DNA from: Mesorhizobium carmichaelinearum | GTDB lineage: Bacteria; Pseudomonadota; Alphaproteobacteria; Rhizobiales; Rhizobiaceae | Assembly: GCF_900199455.1 (NCBI RefSeq) | Contig: NZ_FZQR01000012.1 | Span: 124,001-188,000, forward strand | Length of the DNA: 64,000 nucleotides | Direction: 5' to 3' | Shown here: piece after piece, positions 45,617-54,427 of the stretch | How positions within the stretch are numbered: position 1 is the first letter of the stretch | Layout: each line of letters begins with the position of its first letter | Program-made: the position numbers and the translations under genes | The notes under the pieces: model-generated | Told to the model about the DNA's origin: nothing | Databases searched by the model: none | Seen by the model: only the letters and a program-made list of their open reading frames with translations

Positions 45617-46350
45617 TAAAAGGCGAGAAACAGGCCGACGGCGACGACGAAGCCGCGCACCACGTTCTGCGGCACGCGCTTGGCGATCCACACACCGGCA
45701 TAGCCGCCGAGCGCACCGCCCGGGATCATGATGATCGCCTGCGGCCAGGCGACGACGCCGCCCGAGACGAAGACGACGATGGCGACCGCCGCGATGACCA
45801 CGGCCAGCATGTTCTTCAGCGCGTTCAGCCGGTGGTAGTCGCCGGCCTGGGTGAGGCCGAGCGTCGCCAGCATCATCACGCCCATGCCGGCGCCGAAGAA
45901 GCCGCCATAGATGGCGGTGATGAACTGCGCCAGCGAACCGGCGAGCGAGCCGACCGCCGCCTCATGACCGGGTTTTGGCGCTGGCTTCAGCCACGGCCCG
46001 GCGGCAAACAGGGCGGTTGCGCCCAAAAGCAACCACGGCACCAGGGCGCGGAAGGACGGGTTGGACAGCGCCAGCAGGATCAGCGCGCCGGCCAGCGCGC
46101 CGATCGCCGATATGGCGCAAAGCAGCAGGGCACCGCGCCAGAAGTGGCGGATGTCGGTCCAGTAGGCCAGCGTCGAGGTGATATAGCCCGGGAATTGCGT
46201 CACCGAGGAGGTGGCGTTGGCGACGATCGGCGGCACGCCGACCAATGTCATGGCGCCGAAGGTGATGAAGGTGCCGCCGCCGGCGACCGCATTGGCGGCG
46301 CCGGACAGGAAGCCCGCCAGGAACAGCAGGATGGCGTCGAAGACAGACAT
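45598..46350 (-). CDS. Sulfite exporter TauE/SafE family permease
   Basis: Polytopic membrane protein of 250 residues with about eight hydrophobic helices. The start LLFLAGFLSGAANAVAGGGTFITF and the central GFFGAGMGVMMLATLGLT are the duplicated TauE/SafE motifs. These proteins export sulfite, sulfoacetate or related anions; the substrate here is unknown. It sits antisense between trmD and rplS, which are usually neighbours, and its 3' end overlaps trmD by 19 bases. Confidence 0.88.
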   Translation of the reverse strand: MSVFDAILLFLAGFLSGAANAVAGGGTFITFGAMTLVGVPPIVANATSSVTQFPGYITSTLAYWTDIRHFWRGALLLCAISAIGALAGALILLALSNPSFRALVPWLLLGATALFAAGPWLKPAPKPGHEAAVGSLAGSLAQFITAIYGGFFGAGMGVMMLATLGLTQAGDYHRLNALKNMLAVVIAAVAIVVFVSGGVVAWPQAIIMIPGGALGGYAGVWIAKRVPQNVVRGFVVAVGLFLAFYYFGKG

Positions 46351-46679
46351 GGAATGCCGCCGCGGAAAACTGTGTCATGTCAGGCTTAGAAAGGCCTGAG
46401 GGCCGGCGCAACCCGGCACGGAGCGATTACGATGGTGCCATGCCGGCAAAAAAGACTCGTGCGCGGGCGTGACAAAGCCCTGAAATAGCTGTATGTGCCC
46501 GCCGAACCGGAAGAAGAATCTGCCGGACCCGTCAACAATGACGGTGTAGTCGCCCCTGTCCGATGTCTTGGAGACAAAAATGTCTCAGAGCCAAAGGACA
46601 TAGCCGAGCGGTCAATGGAACTGCAAGGCGAGTGTCGGACGCTCTGACTGTCGGAAGAACAAGAAGTGGATTACCCAAG
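46351..46679 (+). other. Divergent promoter region and rplS leader
   Basis: The 329-base gap has no gene. A plausible rplS promoter is GTGACA (46469-46474), 17 bases, TATGTG (46492-46497). Its transcript would have a leader of about 180 bases containing a GAGACA-AAAA-TGTCTC hairpin at about 46571-46586. I recognise no known L19 leader motif. The TauE/SafE promoter should lie in the left part but is not evident. Confidence 0.3.
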
Positions 46680-47213
46680 ATGGATCTCATCCGTCAGCTC
46701 GAGGCCGAGCAGGCCGCCAAGATCGAAGCCAAGCGCAAGCTCCCCGAATTCCAGCCCGGCGACACCGTGCGCGTCCAGGTCCGCGTGACCGAAGGCACCC
46801 GCACCCGCGTCCAGGCCTATGAGGGCGTCGTCATCGCCCGCGCCGGTTCCGGCTTCCAGGAAAATTTCACCGTCCGCAAGATCTCCTACGGCGAAGGCGT
46901 CGAGCGCGTGTTTCCGGTTTTCTCGCCGATGGTCGAGGGCGTCGAGATCGTGCGCCGCGGCAAGGTGCGTCGCGCCAAGCTCTATTACCTGCGCGACCGT
47001 CGCGGCAAGTCGGCCCGTATCTCGGAAAACACCGGCGTGCGCGCCCGCAAGCTCAACGATGAGGAGCGCGACGCGCTGAACGCCGAGAAGGCCCGCATCG
47101 AAGCCGAGAAGGTCGCCGCCGCCCAGGCGCTGGCCGCCGAGACGGCCGCCGAGAAGAAGGCAGCCGCTGAGGCTGAGGCCGCCAAGGCCGCGGAAGCGAC
47201 CCCCGCCGAATAA
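46680..47213 (+). CDS. rplS: 50S ribosomal protein L19
   Basis: L19 lies at the 30S-50S interface. The core is residues 1-122 (MDLIRQLEAEQAAKIEAKR, FQPGDTVRVQVRVTEGTRTR, VQAYEGVVIARAG, FTVRKISYGEGVERVFP, VVRRGKVRRAKLYYLRDRRG variants). A 55-residue Ala/Glu/Lys-rich coiled C-terminal tail, rich in AAEKKAAAEAEAAKAAE, makes it 177 residues, longer than the usual 115-130 but common in rhizobia. ATG 46680 matches the family start; a longer open frame upstream is leader. A strong terminator follows. Confidence 0.96.
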   Translation: MDLIRQLEAEQAAKIEAKRKLPEFQPGDTVRVQVRVTEGTRTRVQAYEGVVIARAGSGFQENFTVRKISYGEGVERVFPVFSPMVEGVEIVRRGKVRRAKLYYLRDRRGKSARISENTGVRARKLNDEERDALNAEKARIEAEKVAAAQALAAETAAEKKAAAEAEAAKAAEATPAE

Positions 47214-47235
47214 GACTTCGGAAATCCCATTCAAA

Positions 47236-47259
47236 AAGGCGGCTTCGGCCGCCTTTTTT
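47236..47259 (+). terminator. Rho-independent terminator after rplS
   Basis: AAGGCGGC-TTCG-GCCGCCTT hairpin with a stable UUCG tetraloop and six T. Confidence 0.92.
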
Positions 47260-47309
47260 CGTTTCACCAGACTGTGAACGCTTTCAGCCCAGAAAATCGG
47301 ATCCCGGCG

Positions 47310-47355
47310 TTGACGTCATATTATCTTGTGTACTAAATAATCGTTCACAAGATAA
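47310..47355 (+). promoter_or_regulatory. ohr promoter with OhrR-type operator
   Basis: Perfect inverted repeat TTATCTTGTG (47321-47330) and CACAAGATAA (47346-47355) with a 15-base centre. It overlaps a promoter with -35 TTGACG (47310-47315) and a -10 TAAATA (47334-47339, 18-base spacing). It lies just upstream of ohr and is likely bound by the MarR-type OhrR encoded downstream; inferred from position and symmetry. Confidence 0.6.
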
Positions 47356-47368
47356 TTGGAGATTTGAT

Positions 47369-47782
47369 ATGGCACTCTACACCACACAGGCTCACGTCAC
47401 CGGCGGCCGCGCCGGCCATGGCGAGACCAGCGACGGTCTTCTCAAGGTCGATCTGGCGATGCCCAAGGAGCTCGGCGGGCCGGGTGGCGCCACCAATCCC
47501 GAGCAGCTTTTCGCCATCGGCTATGCCGCCTGCTTCGAAAGCGCCATCCGCTTCGTCGCGCGCAAACAGAAGCTGCCGCTCACGGATGCGGGGGTAAGCT
47601 CGACCGTCAGCCTGCTCCCCAATGGCGAGGGCTTCAAGCTCGGCGTCGCGCTCGCGGCGGAAACGAAAGGCCTTGATCAGGCGGCGGCGGAAGCGCTTGT
47701 ATCGGAGGCGCACAAGATCTGCCCCTATTCCAACGCCATCAGGGGCAATGTCGAGGTGGCGCTTACGGTAAAGGCGGCATGA
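47369..47782 (+). CDS. ohr: Organic hydroperoxide resistance protein Ohr
   Basis: Thiol peroxidase of the OsmC/Ohr fold, 137 residues, that reduces lipid and organic hydroperoxides. The reactive pair is C55 (GYAACFESA) and C118 (HKICPYSNA). LYTTQAHVTGGRAGH and GPGGATNPEQLFAIG are typical Ohr segments. The stop overlaps the ohrR start by four bases. Expression is probably repressed by OhrR through the upstream operator. Confidence 0.94.
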   Translation: MALYTTQAHVTGGRAGHGETSDGLLKVDLAMPKELGGPGGATNPEQLFAIGYAACFESAIRFVARKQKLPLTDAGVSSTVSLLPNGEGFKLGVALAAETKGLDQAAAEALVSEAHKICPYSNAIRGNVEVALTVKAA

Positions 47783-48315
47783 CGGGAAAGACCACAAACA
47801 GCGCCAGCGACGTCCCTGCGGAGACCGCCGGGACGGTGAGGGTTCCGCGACTCGACCAGCAGCTCTGCTTCGCGCTCTATTCGGCGAGCGGGCTGATGAC
47901 CAAGCTCTATCGGCCGTTGCTCGATCCGCTCGGCCTGACCTATCCGCAATATCTGGTGATGTTGGCGCTGTGGGAGCACGCGCCGAGCACGGTGGGCACG
48001 CTTGGCGAGGCGCTTGGCCTGGATTCCGCGACGCTGACGCCGCTGCTCAAGCGAATGGAGGCGGGCGGCCTCCTCACCCGTCGCCGCGATGCCGCCGATG
48101 AGCGCCGGGTGCTGGTCGAGCCGACGGCCAAGGGCCAGGCGCTGCGCGCACGCATCAAGGATGTGTCCTTGGCCCTTGCCTGCAGCGTGCCGCTGCAGCC
48201 TGGCGAAGCGAAAGCCCTGCACGCAACACTCACCCAGCTTGTTGCCGGTCTGCGCGACGCTGTAACGGAAGACGCGTCGGCGGATGCGGAAGCGTTGGTC
48301 TCTGGCTCGAGATAA
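47779..48315 (+). CDS. ohrR: MarR-family organic peroxide sensor OhrR
   Basis: Winged-helix repressor of 178 residues. The peroxide-sensing cysteine is C30 in LDQQLCFALYSASG. The recognition helix region LDSATLTPLLKRMEAGGLLTRRR and the wing DADERRV-like DAADERRVLVEPT are clear. It is translationally coupled to ohr by an ATGA overlap. A 22-residue N-terminal and a Ser/Ala-rich C-terminal extension are longer than the family norm. Confidence 0.9.
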   Translation: MTGKTTNSASDVPAETAGTVRVPRLDQQLCFALYSASGLMTKLYRPLLDPLGLTYPQYLVMLALWEHAPSTVGTLGEALGLDSATLTPLLKRMEAGGLLTRRRDAADERRVLVEPTAKGQALRARIKDVSLALACSVPLQPGEAKALHATLTQLVAGLRDAVTEDASADAEALVSGSR

Positions 48316-48473
48316 GCAGATCATCCGGAAATCCCTGAATTGAGGGTATTGGAATCCCTTTTCGCGCGCGCTGACGCAGCGGACCGTCTTGCATGGCGCA
48401 TGCGGAAAGCTAAAGTCGGCGCCGGATTTTCTTGTAAGCCCATCCGGGCGCTTTCAATTTTCGGGAGTGTGTC

Positions 48474-49271
48474 ATGACCAAGTCGAAACTGCTGCTGGCC
48501 GGCCTGCTGGCCCTTGTGCTGGCGCCCGTTGCCGCCTTTGCGCAGGCGCTGCCCGATCTCGGCGGGAAGAAGGTGGTGGTGGTGACGGAGAACGCCTATC
48601 CGCCGCTGCAGTTCATCGATCCCAAGACGGGAAAACAGATCGGCTGGGAATATGACGCGATGAACGAAATCGCCAAGCGGCTGAATTTCAAGGTCGAGTA
48701 CCAAAACACCTCCTGGGACGCGATGATCCAGGCGGTTTCCGACAACCAGTACAACATCGGCATGACCGGCATCACCATCAAGGACGACCGCAAGGAGAAG
48801 GTCGATTTCTCCGACCCCTATATGCGCTCGGAGCAGTTCATGCTGGTGCGCGGCGACGAAAGCCGCTTCACCGACGCCAAGACCTTCGGCGCCTTCAAGG
48901 ACGGGCTGATCGGCGCGCAACCTGGTACGACGCCGTTCTACACCGCCGTCTACAGCGTGCTCGACGGTAATGAGCAGAACCCGCGCATCAAAATGTTCGA
49001 GACTTTCGGCGCCACCGTGCAGGCGCTGAAATCCGGCGACGTCGATGTTGTGCTGACCGACGGCACCGCCGGCAAGGGCTATGTCGATGCGTCCGAGGGC
49101 AAGCTGAAGCTCATCGGCGGCCCGCTCGGCACCGAGGATTTTGGCTTCATTTTCCCGAAGGGATCGGATTTGGTGAAGCCGGTCAACGCCGCGATCGCCG
49201 CGCTGAAGGCGGACGGGACGCTCGATACACTGAACAAGAAGTGGTTCCTTGATTACAAGATGGGGCAGTAG
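48474..49271 (+). CDS. Amino-acid ABC transporter, substrate-binding protein
   Basis: Periplasmic solute-binding protein of 265 residues (family 3, PF00497 type). Signal peptide residues 1-23 end AFA-QA. The mature part has VVVTENAYPPLQFIDPKTGK, GWEYDAMNEIAKRLNFKVEY, GMTGITIKDDRKEKVDFSDP and LDTLNKKW, the polar amino-acid binding pattern. Its permease follows after a palindromic element; no ATPase gene is adjacent. The ligand is unknown. Confidence 0.92.
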   Translation: MTKSKLLLAGLLALVLAPVAAFAQALPDLGGKKVVVVTENAYPPLQFIDPKTGKQIGWEYDAMNEIAKRLNFKVEYQNTSWDAMIQAVSDNQYNIGMTGITIKDDRKEKVDFSDPYMRSEQFMLVRGDESRFTDAKTFGAFKDGLIGAQPGTTPFYTAVYSVLDGNEQNPRIKMFETFGATVQALKSGDVDVVLTDGTAGKGYVDASEGKLKLIGGPLGTEDFGFIFPKGSDLVKPVNAAIAALKADGTLDTLNKKWFLDYKMGQ

Positions 49272-49326
49272 GTCCTGTTGTTGACGGGAGTGCCCGTGCG
49301 GGAAATCACGCTGAGTTTGCGCTTGA

Positions 49327-49543
49327 GCACCCCCCTCTGCCCTGCCGGACCTTCGTCGTTCGGAAAGCCAAGCAATTGGCTTTCCGTCCGCTGCGCGGAC
49401 CACTTCCTCAACCCCCGCAAGGGGGGAGATTGGCCGCTTCGCGTACAGCGCTTCCTTTTCAACGTCGGTTATTGGCGAAGGCCAAGGCGACATCCGATCT
49501 CCCCCCTTGAGGGGGAGATGCCCGGCAGGGCAGAGGGGGGTGC
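49327..49543. repeat. Large palindromic element, family A, copy 3, with nested insert
   Basis: This occupies most of the 317-base gap between the binding-protein and permease genes. Outer arms GCACCCCCCTCTGCCCTGCC and its mirror match family A; the core has TTCGCCAATAACCGACGTTG on the reverse strand, so it is inverted relative to copies 1 and 2. About 65 bases with their own palindrome (GGAAAGCCAA-GCAA-TTGGCTTTCC) interrupt the left arm. Confidence 0.85.
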
Positions 49544-49588
49544 CTCGGCGCTACCCTTTCGGGGCTTCCATTCTGGCGACATCGCCTG

Positions 49589-50404
49589 ATGGCACCGCCT
49601 TCGTCCTCCTCCACCAAAGCCGAATTCCCCTGGTGGCTTGCCGTTGCCGCGGTGCTTGCATTGGCGGCGGCCTTGTTCATCGCGGCCAGCGATCTCTATG
49701 CCCAGGTCTTCGCCACGGTCGCCAAGGGCATCGGCATCACTGTCTTCGTCACCGTGATCGCTTTCGCGCTGGCATCGGTCATCGGTCTCGGCATTGCGCT
49801 GATGGGCCTGTCCGCTTCACCCTGGCTGCGCCAGATCGCCCGCTTCTATGTCGAGATCATTCGCGGCGTGCCGATCCTGGTGCTTTTGTTCTGGATCGCG
49901 TTTGCCGGCGCGCCGGCCTTTGTCGCGGCCTGGAATGTGCTGACCTCGCCGCTGCAAAGTGCCGGCTATTTCGGCGAGCTCCTGGTGCGCGACGTGTCGC
50001 TGTTGTGGCGAGCCATCATGGCGCTGACCATCGGCTACTCGGCCTTCATCTCCGAGGTCTTTCGCGCCGGCATCCAGGCGGTCGAGAAAGGCCAGATCGA
50101 GGCGGCCAAGGCGCTGGGCTTGAGCCGCGCGCAGCGCTTCCGGCTGATCGTGTTTCCGCAGGCGATCCGCACCATATTGCCGCCGCTCGGCAATGATTTC
50201 GTCGCGCTGGTCAAGGATTCCTCGCTGGTCTCGGTGCTCGGCGTCGCCGACATCACGCAGATGGGCAAGGTTTATGCCGCCGGCTCGTTCCGCTTCTTCG
50301 AGACCTATTCGATCGTAGCCTATATATATCTCATCCTCACCGTCGGCCTGTCGCTGGCGCTCAGGGCGCTGGAGCGGCGTCTGCGCCGCCAGCACGAGGA
50401 ATAG
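49589..50404 (+). CDS. Amino-acid ABC transporter permease
   Basis: Inner-membrane permease of 271 residues of the HisM/GlnP type. The segment FARGIGITVFVTVIAFALAS (first residues approximate), the EIIRGVPILVLLFWIAFAG motif and the EAA loop QIEAAKALGLSRAQRFRLIVFPQAIR are diagnostic. About five helices. It should work with the preceding binding protein. The ATPase must be supplied from elsewhere, which is unusual for this family. The start ATG 49589 has no strong ribosome site. Confidence 0.9.
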   Translation: MAPPSSSSTKAEFPWWLAVAAVLALAAALFIAASDLYAQVFATVAKGIGITVFVTVIAFALASVIGLGIALMGLSASPWLRQIARFYVEIIRGVPILVLLFWIAFAGAPAFVAAWNVLTSPLQSAGYFGELLVRDVSLLWRAIMALTIGYSAFISEVFRAGIQAVEKGQIEAAKALGLSRAQRFRLIVFPQAIRTILPPLGNDFVALVKDSSLVSVLGVADITQMGKVYAAGSFRFFETYSIVAYIYLILTVGLSLALRALERRLRRQHEE

Positions 50405-50454
50405 TTTTTCGGCGAAGACAGCGTTACGATCCTGTCGACACAGAGGGAGGTCTC

Positions 50455-51090
50455 ATGATCGTCGACAAGGCCAATGCGGCGCTGGATTCCGTCTATGGCG
50501 CCGACACGCCGGAAACGCTGGCGCAGGCTTACGCCGCCTGGGCCGCGACCTATGACAGCGAGACCGCCTCGCTCGGCTATCTCTTGCCGTTCCTGATCAC
50601 GGCCTGGGTGGCGCGCTATGTTCCGGCCGGCGAAGGGCCGCTGCTCGACGCCGGCTGCGGCACCGGCCTGTCGGGGCCGTCGCTAAAGGCGTTGGGCTAC
50701 GGCGACATTGCCGGGCTGGATCTCTCGGACGACATGCTCAAGATCGCCGGCAGCCGCAATGCCTATAGCGAGCTGAAGCAGGCGATGCTGGGCGGGCCGT
50801 TGCCCTGGCCCGACGGGTATTTCCGCGCCTTCTTCTCGACCGGCGTCTTCACCATCAGCCACGCGCCGGCGTCGGGCTTGCACGAACTGGTGCGCATCAC
50901 CAAAAAGGGCGGCCACGCGATCTTCACCGTGCGCGACCAGGTGTTCGAGAGCGGCGGTTTTCAGGGCGTGTTCGATGAGCTCACGCAGGCGAAGAAATGG
51001 CGGCTGGTCGAGCAAAGCCCATGGTTCCGCTGCTACGCCATCGCAGAGCCGGATGCGCTGGTGAAGACTTTCGTGTTCGAGGTGCTGTGA
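50455..51090 (+). CDS. Class I SAM-dependent methyltransferase
   Basis: Methyltransferase of 211 residues. Motif I is LLDAGCGTGLSG (about residues 62-73), followed by the acidic end of strand 2 in IAGLDLSDDML, and later ISHAPASGLHELVRITKKGGHAIFTV. The N-terminal AYAAWAATYD segment is typical of small-molecule (type 11/25-like) methyltransferases. No pathway context is evident. A GGGAGG ribosome site precedes the ATG. Confidence 0.87.
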   Translation: MIVDKANAALDSVYGADTPETLAQAYAAWAATYDSETASLGYLLPFLITAWVARYVPAGEGPLLDAGCGTGLSGPSLKALGYGDIAGLDLSDDMLKIAGSRNAYSELKQAMLGGPLPWPDGYFRAFFSTGVFTISHAPASGLHELVRITKKGGHAIFTVRDQVFESGGFQGVFDELTQAKKWRLVEQSPWFRCYAIAEPDALVKTFVFEVL

Positions 51091-51110
51091 GCCGGTAAGC
51101 TTGGCGCTGG

Positions 51111-51322
51111 TTCCTCGCCCCCGTGAAGCGGGGGAGAGGTGGCCCGGCGAAGCCGTGTCGGAGAGGGGGACGACCTACGCGAAGCCAGAACCCGGTGAAA
51201 GACGAAGCGCGAGACGGGCCAGGATCGAAGCTATCGGAAGGCAACAAATTCCAGACGCCGCGCAGGCCCCTCTCCGTCCCGGCTTCGCCGGGCCACCTCT
51301 CTCCACTTCGTGTGGCGAGGAA
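51111..51322. repeat. Large palindromic element, family E
   Basis: About 57-bp inverted arms (TTCCTCGCC-GAGAGGTGGCCCGGCG through CGGAGAGGGG and its mirror) around a 95-base middle. It lies in the 494-base gap before leuC. Similar in style to families A and D but with different sequence. Confidence 0.85.
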
Positions 51323-51372
51323 CCCAAGTCCGGCCAAGCACGCCGCAATTGCCGAAAAGCCAAAACATTGGT

Positions 51373-51501
51373 ATGAGCCACGCCATGGAAGAGCTTTTTG
51401 GCGATCCGGCTTACAAGGGGTTCGTGCTGCAGGACAGAAAACGCCTGCCGTCGCGCTTCTCCGCGCGCGTCAGCGGCGCTTTGACCAGCCGACTTAGCTA
51501 G
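51373..51501 (+). CDS. Possible small protein upstream of leuC
   Basis: Open frame of 42 codons: MSHAMEELFGDPAYKGFVLQ, then a basic, Ser/Arg-rich end. It is a weak candidate: the ribosome site is poor, no relative is recognised, and it is not leucine-rich, so it is not an obvious leader peptide for leuC. It lies between the family E palindrome and leuC (84 bases upstream of the leuC start). Confidence 0.3.
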   Translation: MSHAMEELFGDPAYKGFVLQDRKRLPSRFSARVSGALTSRLS

Positions 51502-51584
51502 GCCGACCTGTCCAGGTCGTTGCGCCGGACCAAGACCTGCCGGCATCTGCTCTTTCCCATTCTCATATCGACGGATTTACGCAC

Positions 51585-52994
<1,410 letters not shown>

Positions 52995-53023
52995 CGTCCC
53001 GTCTACACGGTTTATTGATTGCC

Positions 53024-53059
53024 AGACCCCGGATCGCATTGCGGTTCCGGGGTCTTTTT
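53024..53059 (+). terminator. Rho-independent terminator after leuC
   Basis: Perfect 10-bp stem AGACCCCGGA / TCCGGGGTCT with a 12-base loop and five T. Confidence 0.9.
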
Positions 53060-53156
53060 CATTCGCGCAGCCCACATATTCGCTTGCGCTTAACCGCTTG
53101 TTTGGGCTTGCGGCCTAGGGTCTTCCCCGACGTAAGTGAGGGGAAGTCACGGTCCT

Positions 53157-54353
53157 TTGGACACCGGCCTGTTCATCGCGCTGCTCAATCCGACGATCGC
53201 GCTGGCGCTCGGCTCGGCCTTCCTCGTGCTATGGGCCTATCAGCGCCACCGGCCCTATCTGGCCGTGCTGGCACTCAGCTACTGTCTTTCGGCATTCGGC
53301 TTTCTGTTCCAGTATTTCACCTTGCCCGTCGGCATGGTGCTGACCAAGCTGGTGTCCAACATCTGCTTCACCATCGCCGGCTGTTGCCTGTCGGGTGCCA
53401 TCGTCGCCCGCTATGGCCGCAACGTGCCCTATGTCGGGATCGGCGTGCTGGCAGGTGGCGGGCTGGCCTCGTTCAGCTGGTTCCTGTTCATCGCGCCGGA
53501 TCTCACCTGGCGTATCCTGGCGATGAACTTTGGCTTCGGCGGGCTCAGCCTTCTGGTCGGCGCCGAACTCAGGCCGGTGCGCAACAACGGCCCGACCGAG
53601 AAAATCCTGTTCGTGCTGTCGCTGCTGTCGGGCCTCAACTTCTTCGTGCGCACGCTTGTCGTCGTCATCGCGCACGGGCCGTTCACCAGCTATGACGGAT
53701 TCTATGGCTCATCCTACTGGACGACGGCGCTGCTGTCGCACGCGCTCTTGTCGCTGCTGATCGCGCTTTGCCTGTTCAGCGCCGCGGCGCTCGACGTGAT
53801 GAAGGCGCTGAAGGCCGAGACATATACCGATCCGCTGTCGGGCCTGCTCAACCGGCGCGGTTTCGAGGAGCGCGCCGAGTTCCTGTTGCAGCGTTGCGCC
53901 GCGGCGAAGTTTCCGGTGGCGCTGGTGCTGGCCGACCTCGATCATTTCAAGGCACTCAACGATGTGCACGGGCATGCGGCAGGCGATCGGGTGATCTCCG
54001 ACTTCGCCGCCAAGCTGCGGGCGGCCACCGGCGCGCGCGGAGCCGCCGGGCGCATCGGCGGCGAGGAGTTCGCCGTGCTTCTACCGCTGAGCGATCTCGC
54101 CGCTGCGCGGCTGTTCGCCGAGGCGGTGCGCACGCTCTATTCGGCAGGCGGCGTCGATGGGCTTCCCCCCGGCACCAAGGTCACCGCCAGTTTCGGCGTG
54201 GCAGCCCGCAGCGGCGAGGAAGCGCTGCAGCCCTTGATGCGCCGCGCCGACGAGGCGCTTTACAAGGCCAAGAAGAACGGCCGCGACAGCGTACGCCTGT
54301 CCTATGAACGGCCCGAAACGCTGTTCGTGCCGGAACCGTCCAAGACCGCCTGA
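53157..54353 (+). CDS. GGDEF-domain diguanylate cyclase (first of a pair)
   Basis: Membrane-bound c-di-GMP synthase of about 398 residues. The N-terminal half has about six hydrophobic helices (PTIALALGSAFLVLWAY to LIALCLFSAA). The GGDEF domain starts at DPLSGLLNRRGFEER, with LADLDHFKALND (metal Asp) and active site RIGGEEFAVLLP. No RxxD inhibitory site precedes GGEEF. TTG 53157 is chosen for its AGGGGAAG upstream; GTG 53136 would add seven residues. A similar gene follows. Confidence 0.85.
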   Translation: MDTGLFIALLNPTIALALGSAFLVLWAYQRHRPYLAVLALSYCLSAFGFLFQYFTLPVGMVLTKLVSNICFTIAGCCLSGAIVARYGRNVPYVGIGVLAGGGLASFSWFLFIAPDLTWRILAMNFGFGGLSLLVGAELRPVRNNGPTEKILFVLSLLSGLNFFVRTLVVVIAHGPFTSYDGFYGSSYWTTALLSHALLSLLIALCLFSAAALDVMKALKAETYTDPLSGLLNRRGFEERAEFLLQRCAAAKFPVALVLADLDHFKALNDVHGHAAGDRVISDFAAKLRAATGARGAAGRIGGEEFAVLLPLSDLAAARLFAEAVRTLYSAGGVDGLPPGTKVTASFGVAARSGEEALQPLMRRADEALYKAKKNGRDSVRLSYERPETLFVPEPSKTA

Positions 54354-54427
54354 CACCGGGCTTTCCAGCCCACGTTAACGTCTTTTTCGCCCGTCGATGT
54401 TTAGCTGCGGCACGGGGTACGAAAGAG

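Noticed and set aside
46500..46679. L19 autoregulatory leader or riboswitch
   Set aside because: Only a 6-bp GAGACA/TGTCTC hairpin is visible; nothing matches a ribosomal-leader or riboswitch pattern I know.
51373..51501. Leucine leader-peptide attenuator for leuC
   Set aside because: The frame has few leucines, no clustered Leu codons and no terminator/antiterminator before leuC. Kept only as a weak small ORF.
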